Position numbers and translations under genes: made by a program. Below are positions 1-7,474 of a DNA stretch of 61,879 nt, one piece after another. Source of the DNA: an uncultured Spirochaetales bacterium (lineage in GTDB: Bacteria > Spirochaetota > Spirochaetia > Sphaerochaetales > Sphaerochaetaceae); assembly GCA_949300325.1 (NCBI GenBank), contig CASGDQ010000069.1:1-61879 (forward strand). Direction: 5' to 3'. Below the pieces are notes generated by a model that saw nothing but the letters and a program-made list of their open reading frames with translations, was not told where the DNA came from and did not search any database. The first letter of the stretch is position 1. Each line of letters begins with the position of its first letter.

Positions 1-2
1 CG

Positions 3-167
3 ATATTCGTTGACAGCGCCTCTGCATGCATCTATACTTCTGATGGCTGGCAAAAGGTTGCAGTCTGCTGCCTCAGCTACAGATTATTTCCCTTCTTCCA
101 ACTAGCTGAGAGGAAATGTCCACAAAACGAATTACACTCCCTTTTTTATAAGCTTTTTCTGTTATAA
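3..167 (+). CDS. Possible C-terminal end of a gene entering from the left
   Basis: One forward frame is open from the window edge for about 54 codons and stops at the base of a bidirectional terminator. The first residues (IFVDSASACIYTSDGWQKV) look protein-like, but the rest is rich in Cys and Phe and I do not recognise it. A forward gene ending at this terminator would explain why the hairpin carries T-runs on both strands. It could equally be a chance frame. Confidence 0.22.
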   Translation: MFVDSASACIYTSDGWQKVAVCCLSYRLFPFFQLAERKCPQNELHSLFYKLFLL

Positions 168-195
168 AAAAAGGTAGGATGACCCTACCTTTTTT
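167..195. terminator. Bidirectional Rho-independent terminator after rubrerythrin
   Basis: A perfect inverted repeat of AAAAAAGGTAGG and CCTACCTTTTTT with a 5-nt loop. The A/T flanks give a U-tract on both strands. It lies 22 bp past the rubrerythrin stop and would also end a forward gene entering from the left edge. Confidence 0.85.
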
Positions 196-216
196 GATTT
201 TATACTATTATTAAAA

Positions 217-759
217 TCAATAGTTCTTTCCAAGAAGCTCGAAATATGCCTGAGGATGAGCACATACAGGGCATACTCCAGGAGCAGCCTTTCCTACATG
301 GATGTGTCCGCAGTTTCTGCACTTCCAGATCATTTCTCCATCTCTTGAGAATACGAGTCCTTCCTCGACATTCTTTAGGAGAGCAAGATATCTTTCCTCA
401 TGCTCCTTTTCGATCTTTGCAACACCCTTGAAGAGAGCTGCGATCTTTGTGAAACCTTCTTCCTCTGCTTCTTTTGCAAATGTTGCATACATATCGGTCC
501 ACTCGTAGTTCTCACCGGCTGCAGCGTCCTTCAGGTTCTCTGTTGTTGATGGGATCTCTCCGCCGTCATGAAGAAGCTTGAACCAGAGCTTTGCGTGCTC
601 TTTCTCATTCTCTGCTGTTTCAAGGAAGATTGCAGCAATCTGCTCATATCCTTCCTTCTTTGCTTTGGAAGCATAGTAGGTGTACTTATTCCTTGCCTGG
701 CTCTCGCCTGCAAACGCCGTCTGAAGATTCTTTTCAGTCTTTGATCCTTTCAGTTCCAT
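217..759 (-). CDS. rbr: Rubrerythrin
   Basis: Cytoplasmic non-haem di-iron peroxidase that reduces hydrogen peroxide with electrons from rubredoxin-type donors in anaerobes. The 180 residues show an N-terminal four-helix di-iron domain (start [17 protein letters not shown], with ENEKEHA and IEKEHEER as ExxH iron-ligand pairs) and a C-terminal rubredoxin-like domain with CRNCGH and CPVCAH knuckles. The start at 759 is chosen because AAGGAGAT sits 8 nt upstream; an ATG 24 nt earlier lacks such a site. It follows perR by 2 bp, so both are expected to be one peroxide-inducible operon. Confidence 0.95.
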   Translation of the reverse strand: MELKGSKTEKNLQTAFAGESQARNKYTYYASKAKKEGYEQIAAIFLETAENEKEHAKLWFKLLHDGGEIPSTTENLKDAAAGENYEWTDMYATFAKEAEEEGFTKIAALFKGVAKIEKEHEERYLALLKNVEEGLVFSRDGEMIWKCRNCGHIHVGKAAPGVCPVCAHPQAYFELLGKNY

Positions 760-761
760 TT

Positions 762-1163
762 TTATATCTCCTTGGCATTGCATTTAGTGCATATGCCTTC
801 AAAAACCAGTTGGTAGGAAGACAGTTTGAAATCGTCGTCTCCCATGACATTAACCTTTGAAACAACAGAATCATCAACAGGGAGATCCACATCGAAAACC
901 CTTCCGCATTTTGTGCATTTAGCGTGGAAATGCGGCTGTATGTTCATGTCATACCTATCGGAGCCGTTACCGATTTTGGGAATTCTTCTTATCTTACCCT
1001 TTTCTTCAAGCTCAGAGAGGTTCCTGTAGACGGTAGCCTTTGAAATATGAGGAAACGATTCATGCACTTTCTCATATACTTCCTCGGCTGTAGGATGTCC
1101 CATGAACGTCTTGAGACTGTTATAGGTCACTTCCTTCTGAAGAGTGTTTCTGGTCTGTTTCAT
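762..1163 (-). CDS. perR: Fur-family peroxide regulator (PerR-like)
   Basis: Metal-dependent DNA-binding repressor of 133 residues. The N-terminal winged helix ([26 protein letters not shown]) is typical of Fur proteins. The C-terminal dimer domain holds [10 protein letters not shown] and ICTKC, which together give the four-cysteine structural zinc site. Rubrerythrin is immediately downstream and PerR-like boxes lie at its own promoter, so a peroxide-sensing role is more likely than iron or zinc homeostasis. AAGGA lies 6 nt before the ATG. The PerR call versus Fur or Zur is inferred from context. Confidence 0.88.
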   Translation of the reverse strand: MKQTRNTLQKEVTYNSLKTFMGHPTAEEVYEKVHESFPHISKATVYRNLSELEEKGKIRRIPKIGNGSDRYDMNIQPHFHAKCTKCGRVFDVDLPVDDSVVSKVNVMGDDDFKLSSYQLVFEGICTKCNAKEI

Positions 1164-1173
1164 CTTTATCCTT

Positions 1174-1221
1174 ATTGATAATTATTACCAATATAATATT
1201 ATTATCAGTAATATATGTCAA
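1174..1221 (-). promoter_or_regulatory. perR-rbr promoter with PerR/Fur boxes
   Basis: Read on the minus strand: -35 TTGACA (1216-1221), 17-bp spacer, -10 TATTAT (1193-1198). Directly downstream, over the expected start site, is a near-perfect 19-bp palindrome ATTGATAATTATTACCAAT (1174-1192, plus-strand reading) of Fur/PerR-box type. A second, weaker copy (ATTACTGATAATA on the minus strand) lies in the spacer. This predicts autorepression of perR and rbr. Confidence 0.75.
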
Positions 1222-1270
1222 TAGAATTCATCTGTCTTCTCTAATAATATAACATCAAATTTGAAAAGTG

Positions 1271-2614
1271 CTAAACTGATCCTTTCTCTTCGTTTGTTTC
1301 CTTTTTATCCTTATCTTTCGGAAGTATTATGTTCAAAATAACAGCCACTATCGTAGCAACGACCACAGGTGATTTCGCAAATACCATAGTAACCCAATCT
1401 GGAAATTGGCTTAAGGCCTCAGTAACCTGGCTTATTCCGACTCCAAGCGCAGCTGAGAGGCCTACTATGGACGTATTCCTGTAGTTCATCGGCTGGGAAA
1501 CCACCAGCTTCATGCCTGTCATTGCTATTGAAGCGAAAACTGAAACTGTAGCTCCTCCTAATACGCACTGCGGTATCGTAGTCAGAATTGCACTGAATTT
1601 CGGAATCAAACCTGCAACTACCAAAAGAAGGGCAGTTATTGAAATGACCTTTCTGTTTACTACTTTCGTAGTTGAAATTATGCCGACATTCTGGCTATAG
1701 GTTGCTGTCGGCAGGCCCCCGAAGAGAGCTGATACGATATTTGAGGCTCCATAGGATACTATGCCTCTTTTAAGCTCGTTGCCTGTAGGCTCCCTTGATA
1801 AGCCTCCGACGGTTGTAGCAGTCATGTCTCCAATTGCCTGGATGGAATTTATGGCAAACAGTATGGAAAACGCAAATATGGCTGAAAGTTCGAACCTGAT
1901 GCCGAACGGCGCTATCTTTGGAAGAGAGAATAGTGAGGAAGTGGAGATGCTTGAAAAATCAACCATTTTGAAAGGAAGGCTCAGCAGATATCCTGATGCG
2001 ATTCCTATCAGTATGCTTGCAAGCTTGATTATGCCTTTGCCGAAATGGTTGCATACTGTAACGATAATAAGGGTTGCTACAGCTATGACCCAGTTCTGCC
2101 ACGAACCGAAATCCGGATTCCCGCTTCCTCCAGCCATATAGGTTATCGCTGTCGGGTATAATGATAACCCTATTGTGAATACGACCGTTCCTGTAATCAA
2201 TGGTGGAAACAGTTTCTGCAGCTTTTTTGCAAACATGCCTATGATCATTGCGATCAGTCCGCCGATTATCTGAGCTCCAAATATTTCTGCTATACCAAAT
2301 CCGGAAACGATTGCTTGCATGCTCGACAGATATGCAAACGATACGCCCATTATCATTGGAAGCCTTGATCCTATAAATAGCTGGACGAAGGTTGAAAAGC
2401 CTGCTGTCACCAATGAGGTTTGTATGAGCAGCACGCTTTTGGCATTATCAAGCCCAGCAAGATTTGCGATTATTATAGAAGGCGTCACACATCCAACAAT
2501 CATTGCAACAAGGTGCTGCATGGCCATCGGTAATGAATATTTTAGATTTGGAAATTTCCCATCAAGCTCAAATAACAGATCTTTTTCACTCATTATTATG
2601 ATGGTACTACACAT
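1271..2614 (-). CDS. NCS2-family nucleobase permease (xanthine/uracil type)
   Basis: Inner-membrane nucleobase:cation symporter of 447 residues, about 12-14 membrane spans. The family signature appears as SQNVGIISTTKV, and the TM1 histidine is present (MAMQHLVAM). The TM8 segment reads NSIQAIGDMTAT: the glutamate that binds substrate in characterised NCS2 proteins is Gln here. Substrate is therefore uncertain; purines such as xanthine fit best. The first ATG and one 21 bp further in are both possible starts; neither has a strong Shine-Dalgarno site. The next gene upstream is a PfkB kinase, possibly a nucleoside kinase, so purine salvage is a plausible shared role. Confidence 0.88.
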   Translation of the reverse strand: MCSTIIIMSEKDLLFELDGKFPNLKYSLPMAMQHLVAMIVGCVTPSIIIANLAGLDNAKSVLLIQTSLVTAGFSTFVQLFIGSRLPMIMGVSFAYLSSMQAIVSGFGIAEIFGAQIIGGLIAMIIGMFAKKLQKLFPPLITGTVVFTIGLSLYPTAITYMAGGSGNPDFGSWQNWVIAVATLIIVTVCNHFGKGIIKLASILIGIASGYLLSLPFKMVDFSSISTSSLFSLPKIAPFGIRFELSAIFAFSILFAINSIQAIGDMTATTVGGLSREPTGNELKRGIVSYGASNIVSALFGGLPTATYSQNVGIISTTKVVNRKVISITALLLVVAGLIPKFSAILTTIPQCVLGGATVSVFASIAMTGMKLVVSQPMNYRNTSIVGLSAALGVGISQVTEALSQFPDWVTMVFAKSPVVVATIVAVILNIILPKDKDKKETNEEKGSV

Positions 2615-2684
2615 TCCCGTAAATTCAAGTGAAAAGAGCCATATTTATAAAAATATTTAGTATTTACTCAAAATATTGATAATG

Positions 2685-3683
2685 TTAATTACTATCTTGG
2701 AAATTATCCTTTAAATATTTGATGAGTTCCTCAGTTTTTTCCTTAGAAAATTGAGCACCCAACTGGCTTATGATTTCTCCAGCAAGGAAACTTGCGATCT
2801 TTGCAGATGTCTCTACATCATAACCCTTTGCAATCCCAAACAGAAAACCTGATGCATATGTATCTCCAGCTCCTGTCGTGTCTATTGGCTTGTCTGTACC
2901 GTATAATGGTATCTGATATATCTTTCCCTCATGGGACACATAAGAGCCTTTTTTCCCGTTTTTTACTACTGCAGTGCGGCAAAGCTTTCCTAGCGATTTG
3001 CAGCACTCGTAAGCATCATAGTTATCTATAAGGTTCCTTGCTTCTTCGCTGTTTGCAAAAACAACATCCACATATCCTTTTATGATATCCAGAAATGTCT
3101 GCCGGTATCTTCCGACTGCAAAAGGATCCGCAATATCGAAAGCGACCTTGAAGGAGCATTCCTTTTTCATTTCAAGAACGCTTTTTATAGCTCTTTTTTG
3201 AGGCTCAGTGTCCCACATGTATCCTGTGAAATAGAAAATATCCGCTTTTTTTACATGCTCTGTTTTTATATCGCTGCTGTCAAAAAACCTGTTTGCTCCC
3301 AAATAGGTGCACATCGTGCGTTCTCTGTCTTCTGTTACAAGAATTATGCTCGTTCCTGTGGGTTCATTTTTTTCAACCAGGCCGTTTATGACTCCAAGCT
3401 CTTCAAGTTTCTCAGCATACATCCTTCCATGCTCGTCTGATCCTATCCCGCCGGCTAAAATGGTGGGAATCCCAAGACTTTTCAATGTCACCATGGTATT
3501 GGGGCAGGAACCGCCGCAGGAGTACCTTATATCCTTGTTTCTTATATAATCAAGTATCTCGATCCTTTTCTCTTTGTCTATCAGATTCATAGTGCCTTTA
3601 TGAAGGCCTAGAGCTAAGATATCCTCATCATTGATGAAGCATAGATAATCTATCAGAGGGTTTCCTATTCCGTATACAACCAT
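2685..3683 (-). CDS. PfkB-family kinase (adenosine/ribokinase-like)
   Basis: ATP-dependent sugar or nucleoside kinase of the ribokinase fold, about 332 residues. The N-terminus YGIGNPLIDYL and the GGSCPNT and GGIGSDEHG motifs form the substrate side. PIDTTGAGDTYASGF is the second PfkB signature with the anion hole and catalytic Asp. The start at 3683 (MVVYGIGN) matches family N-termini and lies 7 nt after a perfect TATAAT; a GTG 33 bp upstream is also in frame but lies before the -10. Adenosine kinase is a reasonable guess given the neighbouring nucleobase permease, but ribose or another sugar is possible. Confidence 0.85.
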   Translation of the reverse strand: MVVYGIGNPLIDYLCFINDEDILALGLHKGTMNLIDKEKRIEILDYIRNKDIRYSCGGSCPNTMVTLKSLGIPTILAGGIGSDEHGRMYAEKLEELGVINGLVEKNEPTGTSIILVTEDRERTMCTYLGANRFFDSSDIKTEHVKKADIFYFTGYMWDTEPQKRAIKSVLEMKKECSFKVAFDIADPFAVGRYRQTFLDIIKGYVDVVFANSEEARNLIDNYDAYECCKSLGKLCRTAVVKNGKKGSYVSHEGKIYQIPLYGTDKPIDTTGAGDTYASGFLFGIAKGYDVETSAKIASFLAGEIISQLGAQFSKEKTEELIKYLKDNFQDSN

Positions 3684-3718
3684 ATTAAAGATTATATCTT
3701 TTTTAGCGTTTAGCACAA
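3684..3718 (-). promoter_or_regulatory. Promoter of the PfkB gene, leaderless geometry
   Basis: On the minus strand TTGTGC (3713-3718), 16 bp, TATAAT (3691-3696), then 7 nt to the ATG. No Shine-Dalgarno sequence fits between. Confidence 0.5.
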
Positions 3719-4199
3719 AGCATATTCATTCATTTTTGCATAACACCATATATGGGATGAAACAGAGTTTTTCACAGGTTTTTCACGGGGTCGTGAAATG
3801 CCGTGGAAAACCATCATTGCTACTGTTTTTCCTATCTTTTGCATACAAAGGAATGTAAAATGTTAAGTTGTTATATTATATAAAAATATAATAAGACAAC
3901 ATGTCCAAGATTAAATGAAAGTTATATAATAAATTAATAATTTTCCTATATGTGGAAAAACCTGTTTTTTTGCAGTTTTTCACGAGTTATTCACCAAATC
4001 GTACATTTGTCTGACTTTGATGTAAATATAGGTATGCAATGGAGTTAAATTTTAATTAAATATTCTGTATAAAACACTATATATGGTGTATTAATTTTAT
4101 TTTATGAAAAATTTCCCTCCATATATATCAAATAGAAAAACATATGTTTTTTTCAGGAAAGGAGTTGCATAAATTTTTAATGGCAAGCAGGTTTTTATG
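3719..4199. other. AT-rich gene-free region with DnaA-box-like motifs
   Basis: No gene is seen in these 480 bases. Motifs matching or one base off the DnaA-box pattern TTWTNCACA lie at 3768-3776 (exact), 3779-3787, 3802-3810 (minus), 3951-3959 (minus, exact), 3976-3984 and 3987-3995. Two pairs are tandem 11-bp repeats of GTTTTTCAC (3767 and 3778; 3975 and 3986). They flank very AT-rich DNA with a 34-bp near-palindrome (3867-3900). A perfect 7-bp inverted repeat TTTCACG-N4-CGTGAAA sits at 3781-3798. It could be a DnaA-binding locus, an origin-like element, or an operator region for the PfkB gene. Confidence 0.45.
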
Positions 4200-4934
4200 C
4201 TATCTGTTTTTGAAACTCTGTATGGCGCCCATCATATATATTCCAGCTGTTTCTGCTCTTAGGATGTTTGTATTCAATATGACGGGATAAAATCCGGCAG
4301 CCTCCGCACTTTGGCATTCCTCGTCTGTGAAGCCTCCTTCACTGCCTATGAAAACGCTTATTTCATCTGTGTCCGTATTTTCCAAAAGGGAAAGGATGTT
4401 CTCGCTTTTATTTCTTTTGTCTTGGTGAAGAATGATTTTCAATCCCTTTGCTTCCTCTATGGCTTTTGAAAACGGAACATTGAAAAAAAGATGGCATAGC
4501 TTTGCTCCGGATTGCTGGATAGCTTCGTTTCTGATTGTTTCAAGCCTGCTCCTTTCATGGATGTCGATTTCTTTCTGCTGGATGAGGGAGCTTTCGATGA
4601 ATGTCAGCTGTGTTGCTCCTGCTTCCTGAAGCTGCCTGGTTATCTGGGCGTTCTTCTTTCCTTTGCAGATGCATTGGTATATATATATCTTTACAAAATC
4701 ACCTGAATACGATGGCATATCATCAAGATAATTGCTATTGTCGAGAGAGCTTTCAAGGATCAGGGTATCGTTTTGGTCGAGCAATGCATCATAAAGGTTT
4801 TCTTTGTGATCTTTTGCTTTGAAGATAGTACCTTCTTTTATTCTCAGAACGTTTTTAATATAGTTTCTTTCCTTTTCGGAAAGAGGGTAGATGCGCCCGT
4901 CGATCTTGTTGCTGTTTAAAAGAAAAATCCTCAT
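4200..4934 (-). CDS. rsmE: 16S rRNA m3U1498 methyltransferase RsmE
   Basis: SPOUT-class methyltransferase that N3-methylates U1498 of 16S rRNA with SAM. The 244 residues start with a PUA-like domain (MRIFLLNSNKI, then LRIKEGTIFKAKD) and end with the knotted SAM site: GSEGGFTDEE and LNTNILRAETAG, matching the family GPEGGF and ILRxETA motifs. It overlaps the upstream protease gene by 4 bp on the same strand, so translation is probably coupled. A cytoplasmic housekeeping enzyme. Confidence 0.95.
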   Translation of the reverse strand: MRIFLLNSNKIDGRIYPLSEKERNYIKNVLRIKEGTIFKAKDHKENLYDALLDQNDTLILESSLDNSNYLDDMPSYSGDFVKIYIYQCICKGKKNAQITRQLQEAGATQLTFIESSLIQQKEIDIHERSRLETIRNEAIQQSGAKLCHLFFNVPFSKAIEEAKGLKIILHQDKRNKSENILSLLENTDTDEISVFIGSEGGFTDEECQSAEAAGFYPVILNTNILRAETAGIYMMGAIQSFKNR

Positions 4935-6367
4935 TTTTCTTCCTTTATGAATTCGATAGCCGCAGAAAGCACAGGATCATAATCAGGAGTGGCTACAGGT
5001 CTTTCTGAGATATCCATCGAATAGATGTATTCGTTTCTCATGAGAAGGCAGAGTATATCGTGAGGCACTCCGGTATCTGCATGCATTGCAGCGAATTTCT
5101 CTATGTTTTCAATGCTGTATTCAGGATAGTCATTCATAAAAGAGGTTATGCTGTCGGTATGCATGAAGTCCTCATATGCCTGCATTTCTTCATCCGTATA
5201 CTCTTTCTCTTCTATGATTATGTCCGGTTGTATGCCCTTTTTATTTATGTTATTGCCTTTTGGAGTGTAATAGTCAGCAGAAGTGAATCTTATGAATCCC
5301 CCTGCATACGGGATCACGGATTGCATGATGCCTTTTCCAAATGTCTGGGACCCGATTACTGTTGCTCTTCCATTTTCTTTAAGCGCTGCTGTCATGATCT
5401 CGCTGGAGGATGCTGTTCCGCCGTTTACAAGTATTACAACAGGAATGTCGTTGTCTATCACAGTCTCCCTGTCTGCTTGATATGTCGTATTAGGCATTCC
5501 CGAAGTATCCTTATATTTCAGGCTGACCATGTCTCCTTCCGATAGGAACATATCCGCAATTTCGAGACAGGAATCGACAATGCCTCCTCCGTTGTTCCTG
5601 AGATCTATTATTATTGCAGTTGGATTTTCATTTTTTATTTCCAAAAGCGCTTCCTTCACACTCTTTGAGCTTGCTTCTGTGAATTCATATATTCCCAGAT
5701 AGGCTATCCCGTCTTCGAGCATTCCATGGACGCAGGTGGGGATTATCACTTTCTCAGGTATCAGCTTGATTTCAAACGAACTCGTTCCCCTTAATACAGA
5801 AAGGGTCATTTCCTCTCCTTCCTTGCCCCTTAAAAGCCTGGAAGCTTCTGTTGCATCCATCGCTGATACATCGGTCCCGTTTATGGAGCTTATCAGATCG
5901 TTGGCACGCAATCCGGCTCTGTCCGCGGGTCCTCCCGGAAAAGGAGATACAATTATCAGCATGTAGGTTTCTGGATCGGAATAATCTGCAAGCGCAGGAT
6001 TGACCTTGGATACATATGTGCCTATGCCGACATATTCACCCTGGACATCTTCTTCGAAAGCTTCTGCATCCTTTGCAGATATGTAGTATGAGTATTCATC
6101 CCCAAGGCTGTTTACAAGTGCCGCTATAAGCTGCTGGGACACCTCTTCGTTATCTATTTCATACAGGAAGTTCTTATCAAGATATGCATATAGATTGCTT
6201 ATCGAATATAGAATTTCACTTATGCTCTTTTCCTTCATCTCAGAGCTTTGGATCATGTTTGAGGCGACGATTCCGGCGCTTATGGGATTTTCCCTGTTTC
6301 CTCCAGAAATAAGATTTGAGAGACAGACAAGAGTCAGGAGGATTGCGGAAATAAATTTTTTCATCAT
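4931..6367 (-). CDS. S41 C-terminal processing peptidase (CtpA-like), exported
   Basis: Serine protease of the tail-specific (S41) family with an N-terminal signal or anchor (MMKKFISAILLTLVCLSNLI), so it acts outside the cytoplasmic membrane. A PDZ domain follows (GEYVGIGTYVS to GGPADRAGLRANDLI). The catalytic serine is in GGTASSSE and the catalytic lysine in TFGKG, spaced as in CtpA. Typical roles are trimming of C-termini and quality control of envelope proteins. Start at 6367 follows a TATATT box by 6 nt; an in-frame ATG 42 bp earlier would put extra residues before the signal peptide. Confidence 0.92.
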   Translation of the reverse strand: MMKKFISAILLTLVCLSNLISGGNRENPISAGIVASNMIQSSEMKEKSISEILYSISNLYAYLDKNFLYEIDNEEVSQQLIAALVNSLGDEYSYYISAKDAEAFEEDVQGEYVGIGTYVSKVNPALADYSDPETYMLIIVSPFPGGPADRAGLRANDLISSINGTDVSAMDATEASRLLRGKEGEEMTLSVLRGTSSFEIKLIPEKVIIPTCVHGMLEDGIAYLGIYEFTEASSKSVKEALLEIKNENPTAIIIDLRNNGGGIVDSCLEIADMFLSEGDMVSLKYKDTSGMPNTTYQADRETVIDNDIPVVILVNGGTASSSEIMTAALKENGRATVIGSQTFGKGIMQSVIPYAGGFIRFTSADYYTPKGNNINKKGIQPDIIIEEKEYTDEEMQAYEDFMHTDSITSFMNDYPEYSIENIEKFAAMHADTGVPHDILCLLMRNEYIYSMDISERPVATPDYDPVLSAAIEFIKEEK

Positions 6368-6424
6368 GTAAATAATATAACCTAAAAGGAAAAAGGTGTG
6401 CACCTCCATAAAATATCAATTTTA

Positions 6425-6460
6425 TTGACCATGCCATCGTGTAGAATCTATACTCAATCC
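6425..6460 (+). promoter_or_regulatory. lgt promoter, leaderless geometry
   Basis: TTGACC (6425-6430), 18-bp spacer, TATACT (6449-6454), then exactly 6 nt to the lgt ATG. The expected start site is the A of the ATG. No Shine-Dalgarno sequence is present upstream. Confidence 0.65.
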
Positions 6461-7474
6461 ATGACCCTCTATATTGATTATCCTTCCTGGATAGACCCTT
6501 ATGTGGTTTCGTTCTTGCCTGTCAGGTGGTATGCAGTGATGTACCTGGTTGCGTTTTTCATCACTTATCTGCTTTTCAGATATCAGGTATCGCATGATAA
6601 AGTCGTCAAAATGACCGGAGATCAGATCGAGGGGCTCTTTTTTTGCTGCATAATCGGTCTTTTTCTAGGGGCAAGGATTTTTTCCTGTATTTTTTACAGC
6701 GATACGGTTTACTACCTCACTCACCCCTGGATGATGTTTTGGCCGTTTGAGAACGGCAGATTCACAGGGCTTCCTGGAATGAGTTACCACGGAGGAGCTG
6801 TCGGCTGCTTTTTGGGAGGATGGATCTATGCGAGGAAAAATAAAAGATCCATCCTTTTGTTCACGGACATGATGTGCGCGGGAATACCTTTGGGGTATAC
6901 GTTCGGTAGGCTTGGCAATTTTATAAATGGAGAACTTTATGGTCGTGTGACGTCTTCTTTCATAGGAATGGTTTTCCCTCATGCAGAACGGTTTTCAACG
7001 ACCCATGCATGGGTCAGGGAAATAGCGGATAAGATTGGAATGAGCTACACTTACGGGGATATGCTGAATCTTCCAAGGCATCCGGCTCAGTTATATGAGG
7101 CGCTTTTCGAGGGTGTTTTCCTTTTCCTCTTCCTTTGGTTTCTGATAAGGCCTTTGAAATATAAGAAAGGGTGGAAGGACGGTGTTGTCTTTGCCTTTTA
7201 TCTCATAGGCTACGGGCTTGTGCGTTTTATAATAGAATATTTCCGTGAGCCGGATGCTTATCCCGGATATGTCATCAAATGGGGGGAAGGAAGCGGCAAT
7301 ATAGCTGTTTTCACATCATTTCTGAATATAAGCAGAGGGCAGGTATTCTGTTTTCTGATGATTTTAGGCGGTCTTGCACTGCTCTTGTTTCTTAAATTGA
7401 GGAGGAATGATTATGAAGGAAATAAACCAAAGAGTGGAAAACCTGAGAAAAATCCTAAAGCAAAAAGGGTTTGA
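6461..7474 (+). CDS. lgt: Prolipoprotein diacylglyceryl transferase
   Basis: Polytopic inner-membrane enzyme that attaches diacylglycerol from phosphatidylglycerol to the lipobox cysteine of prolipoproteins. The 337 residues have about seven membrane spans. The family signature reads GRLGNFINGELYGR, and MSYHGGAVG and HPAQLYEALFEG are the other conserved blocks. The start at 6461 (MTLYIDYPSW) fits the family and the promoter geometry; the open frame extends 63 bp further upstream without support. The last 20 residues are Lys/Pro-rich and overlap the next gene's first 62 bp in another frame. Confidence 0.95.
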   Translation: MTLYIDYPSWIDPYVVSFLPVRWYAVMYLVAFFITYLLFRYQVSHDKVVKMTGDQIEGLFFCCIIGLFLGARIFSCIFYSDTVYYLTHPWMMFWPFENGRFTGLPGMSYHGGAVGCFLGGWIYARKNKRSILLFTDMMCAGIPLGYTFGRLGNFINGELYGRVTSSFIGMVFPHAERFSTTHAWVREIADKIGMSYTYGDMLNLPRHPAQLYEALFEGVFLFLFLWFLIRPLKYKKGWKDGVVFAFYLIGYGLVRFIIEYFREPDAYPGYVIKWGEGSGNIAVFTSFLNISRGQVFCFLMILGGLALLLFLKLRRNDYEGNKPKSGKPEKNPKAKRV

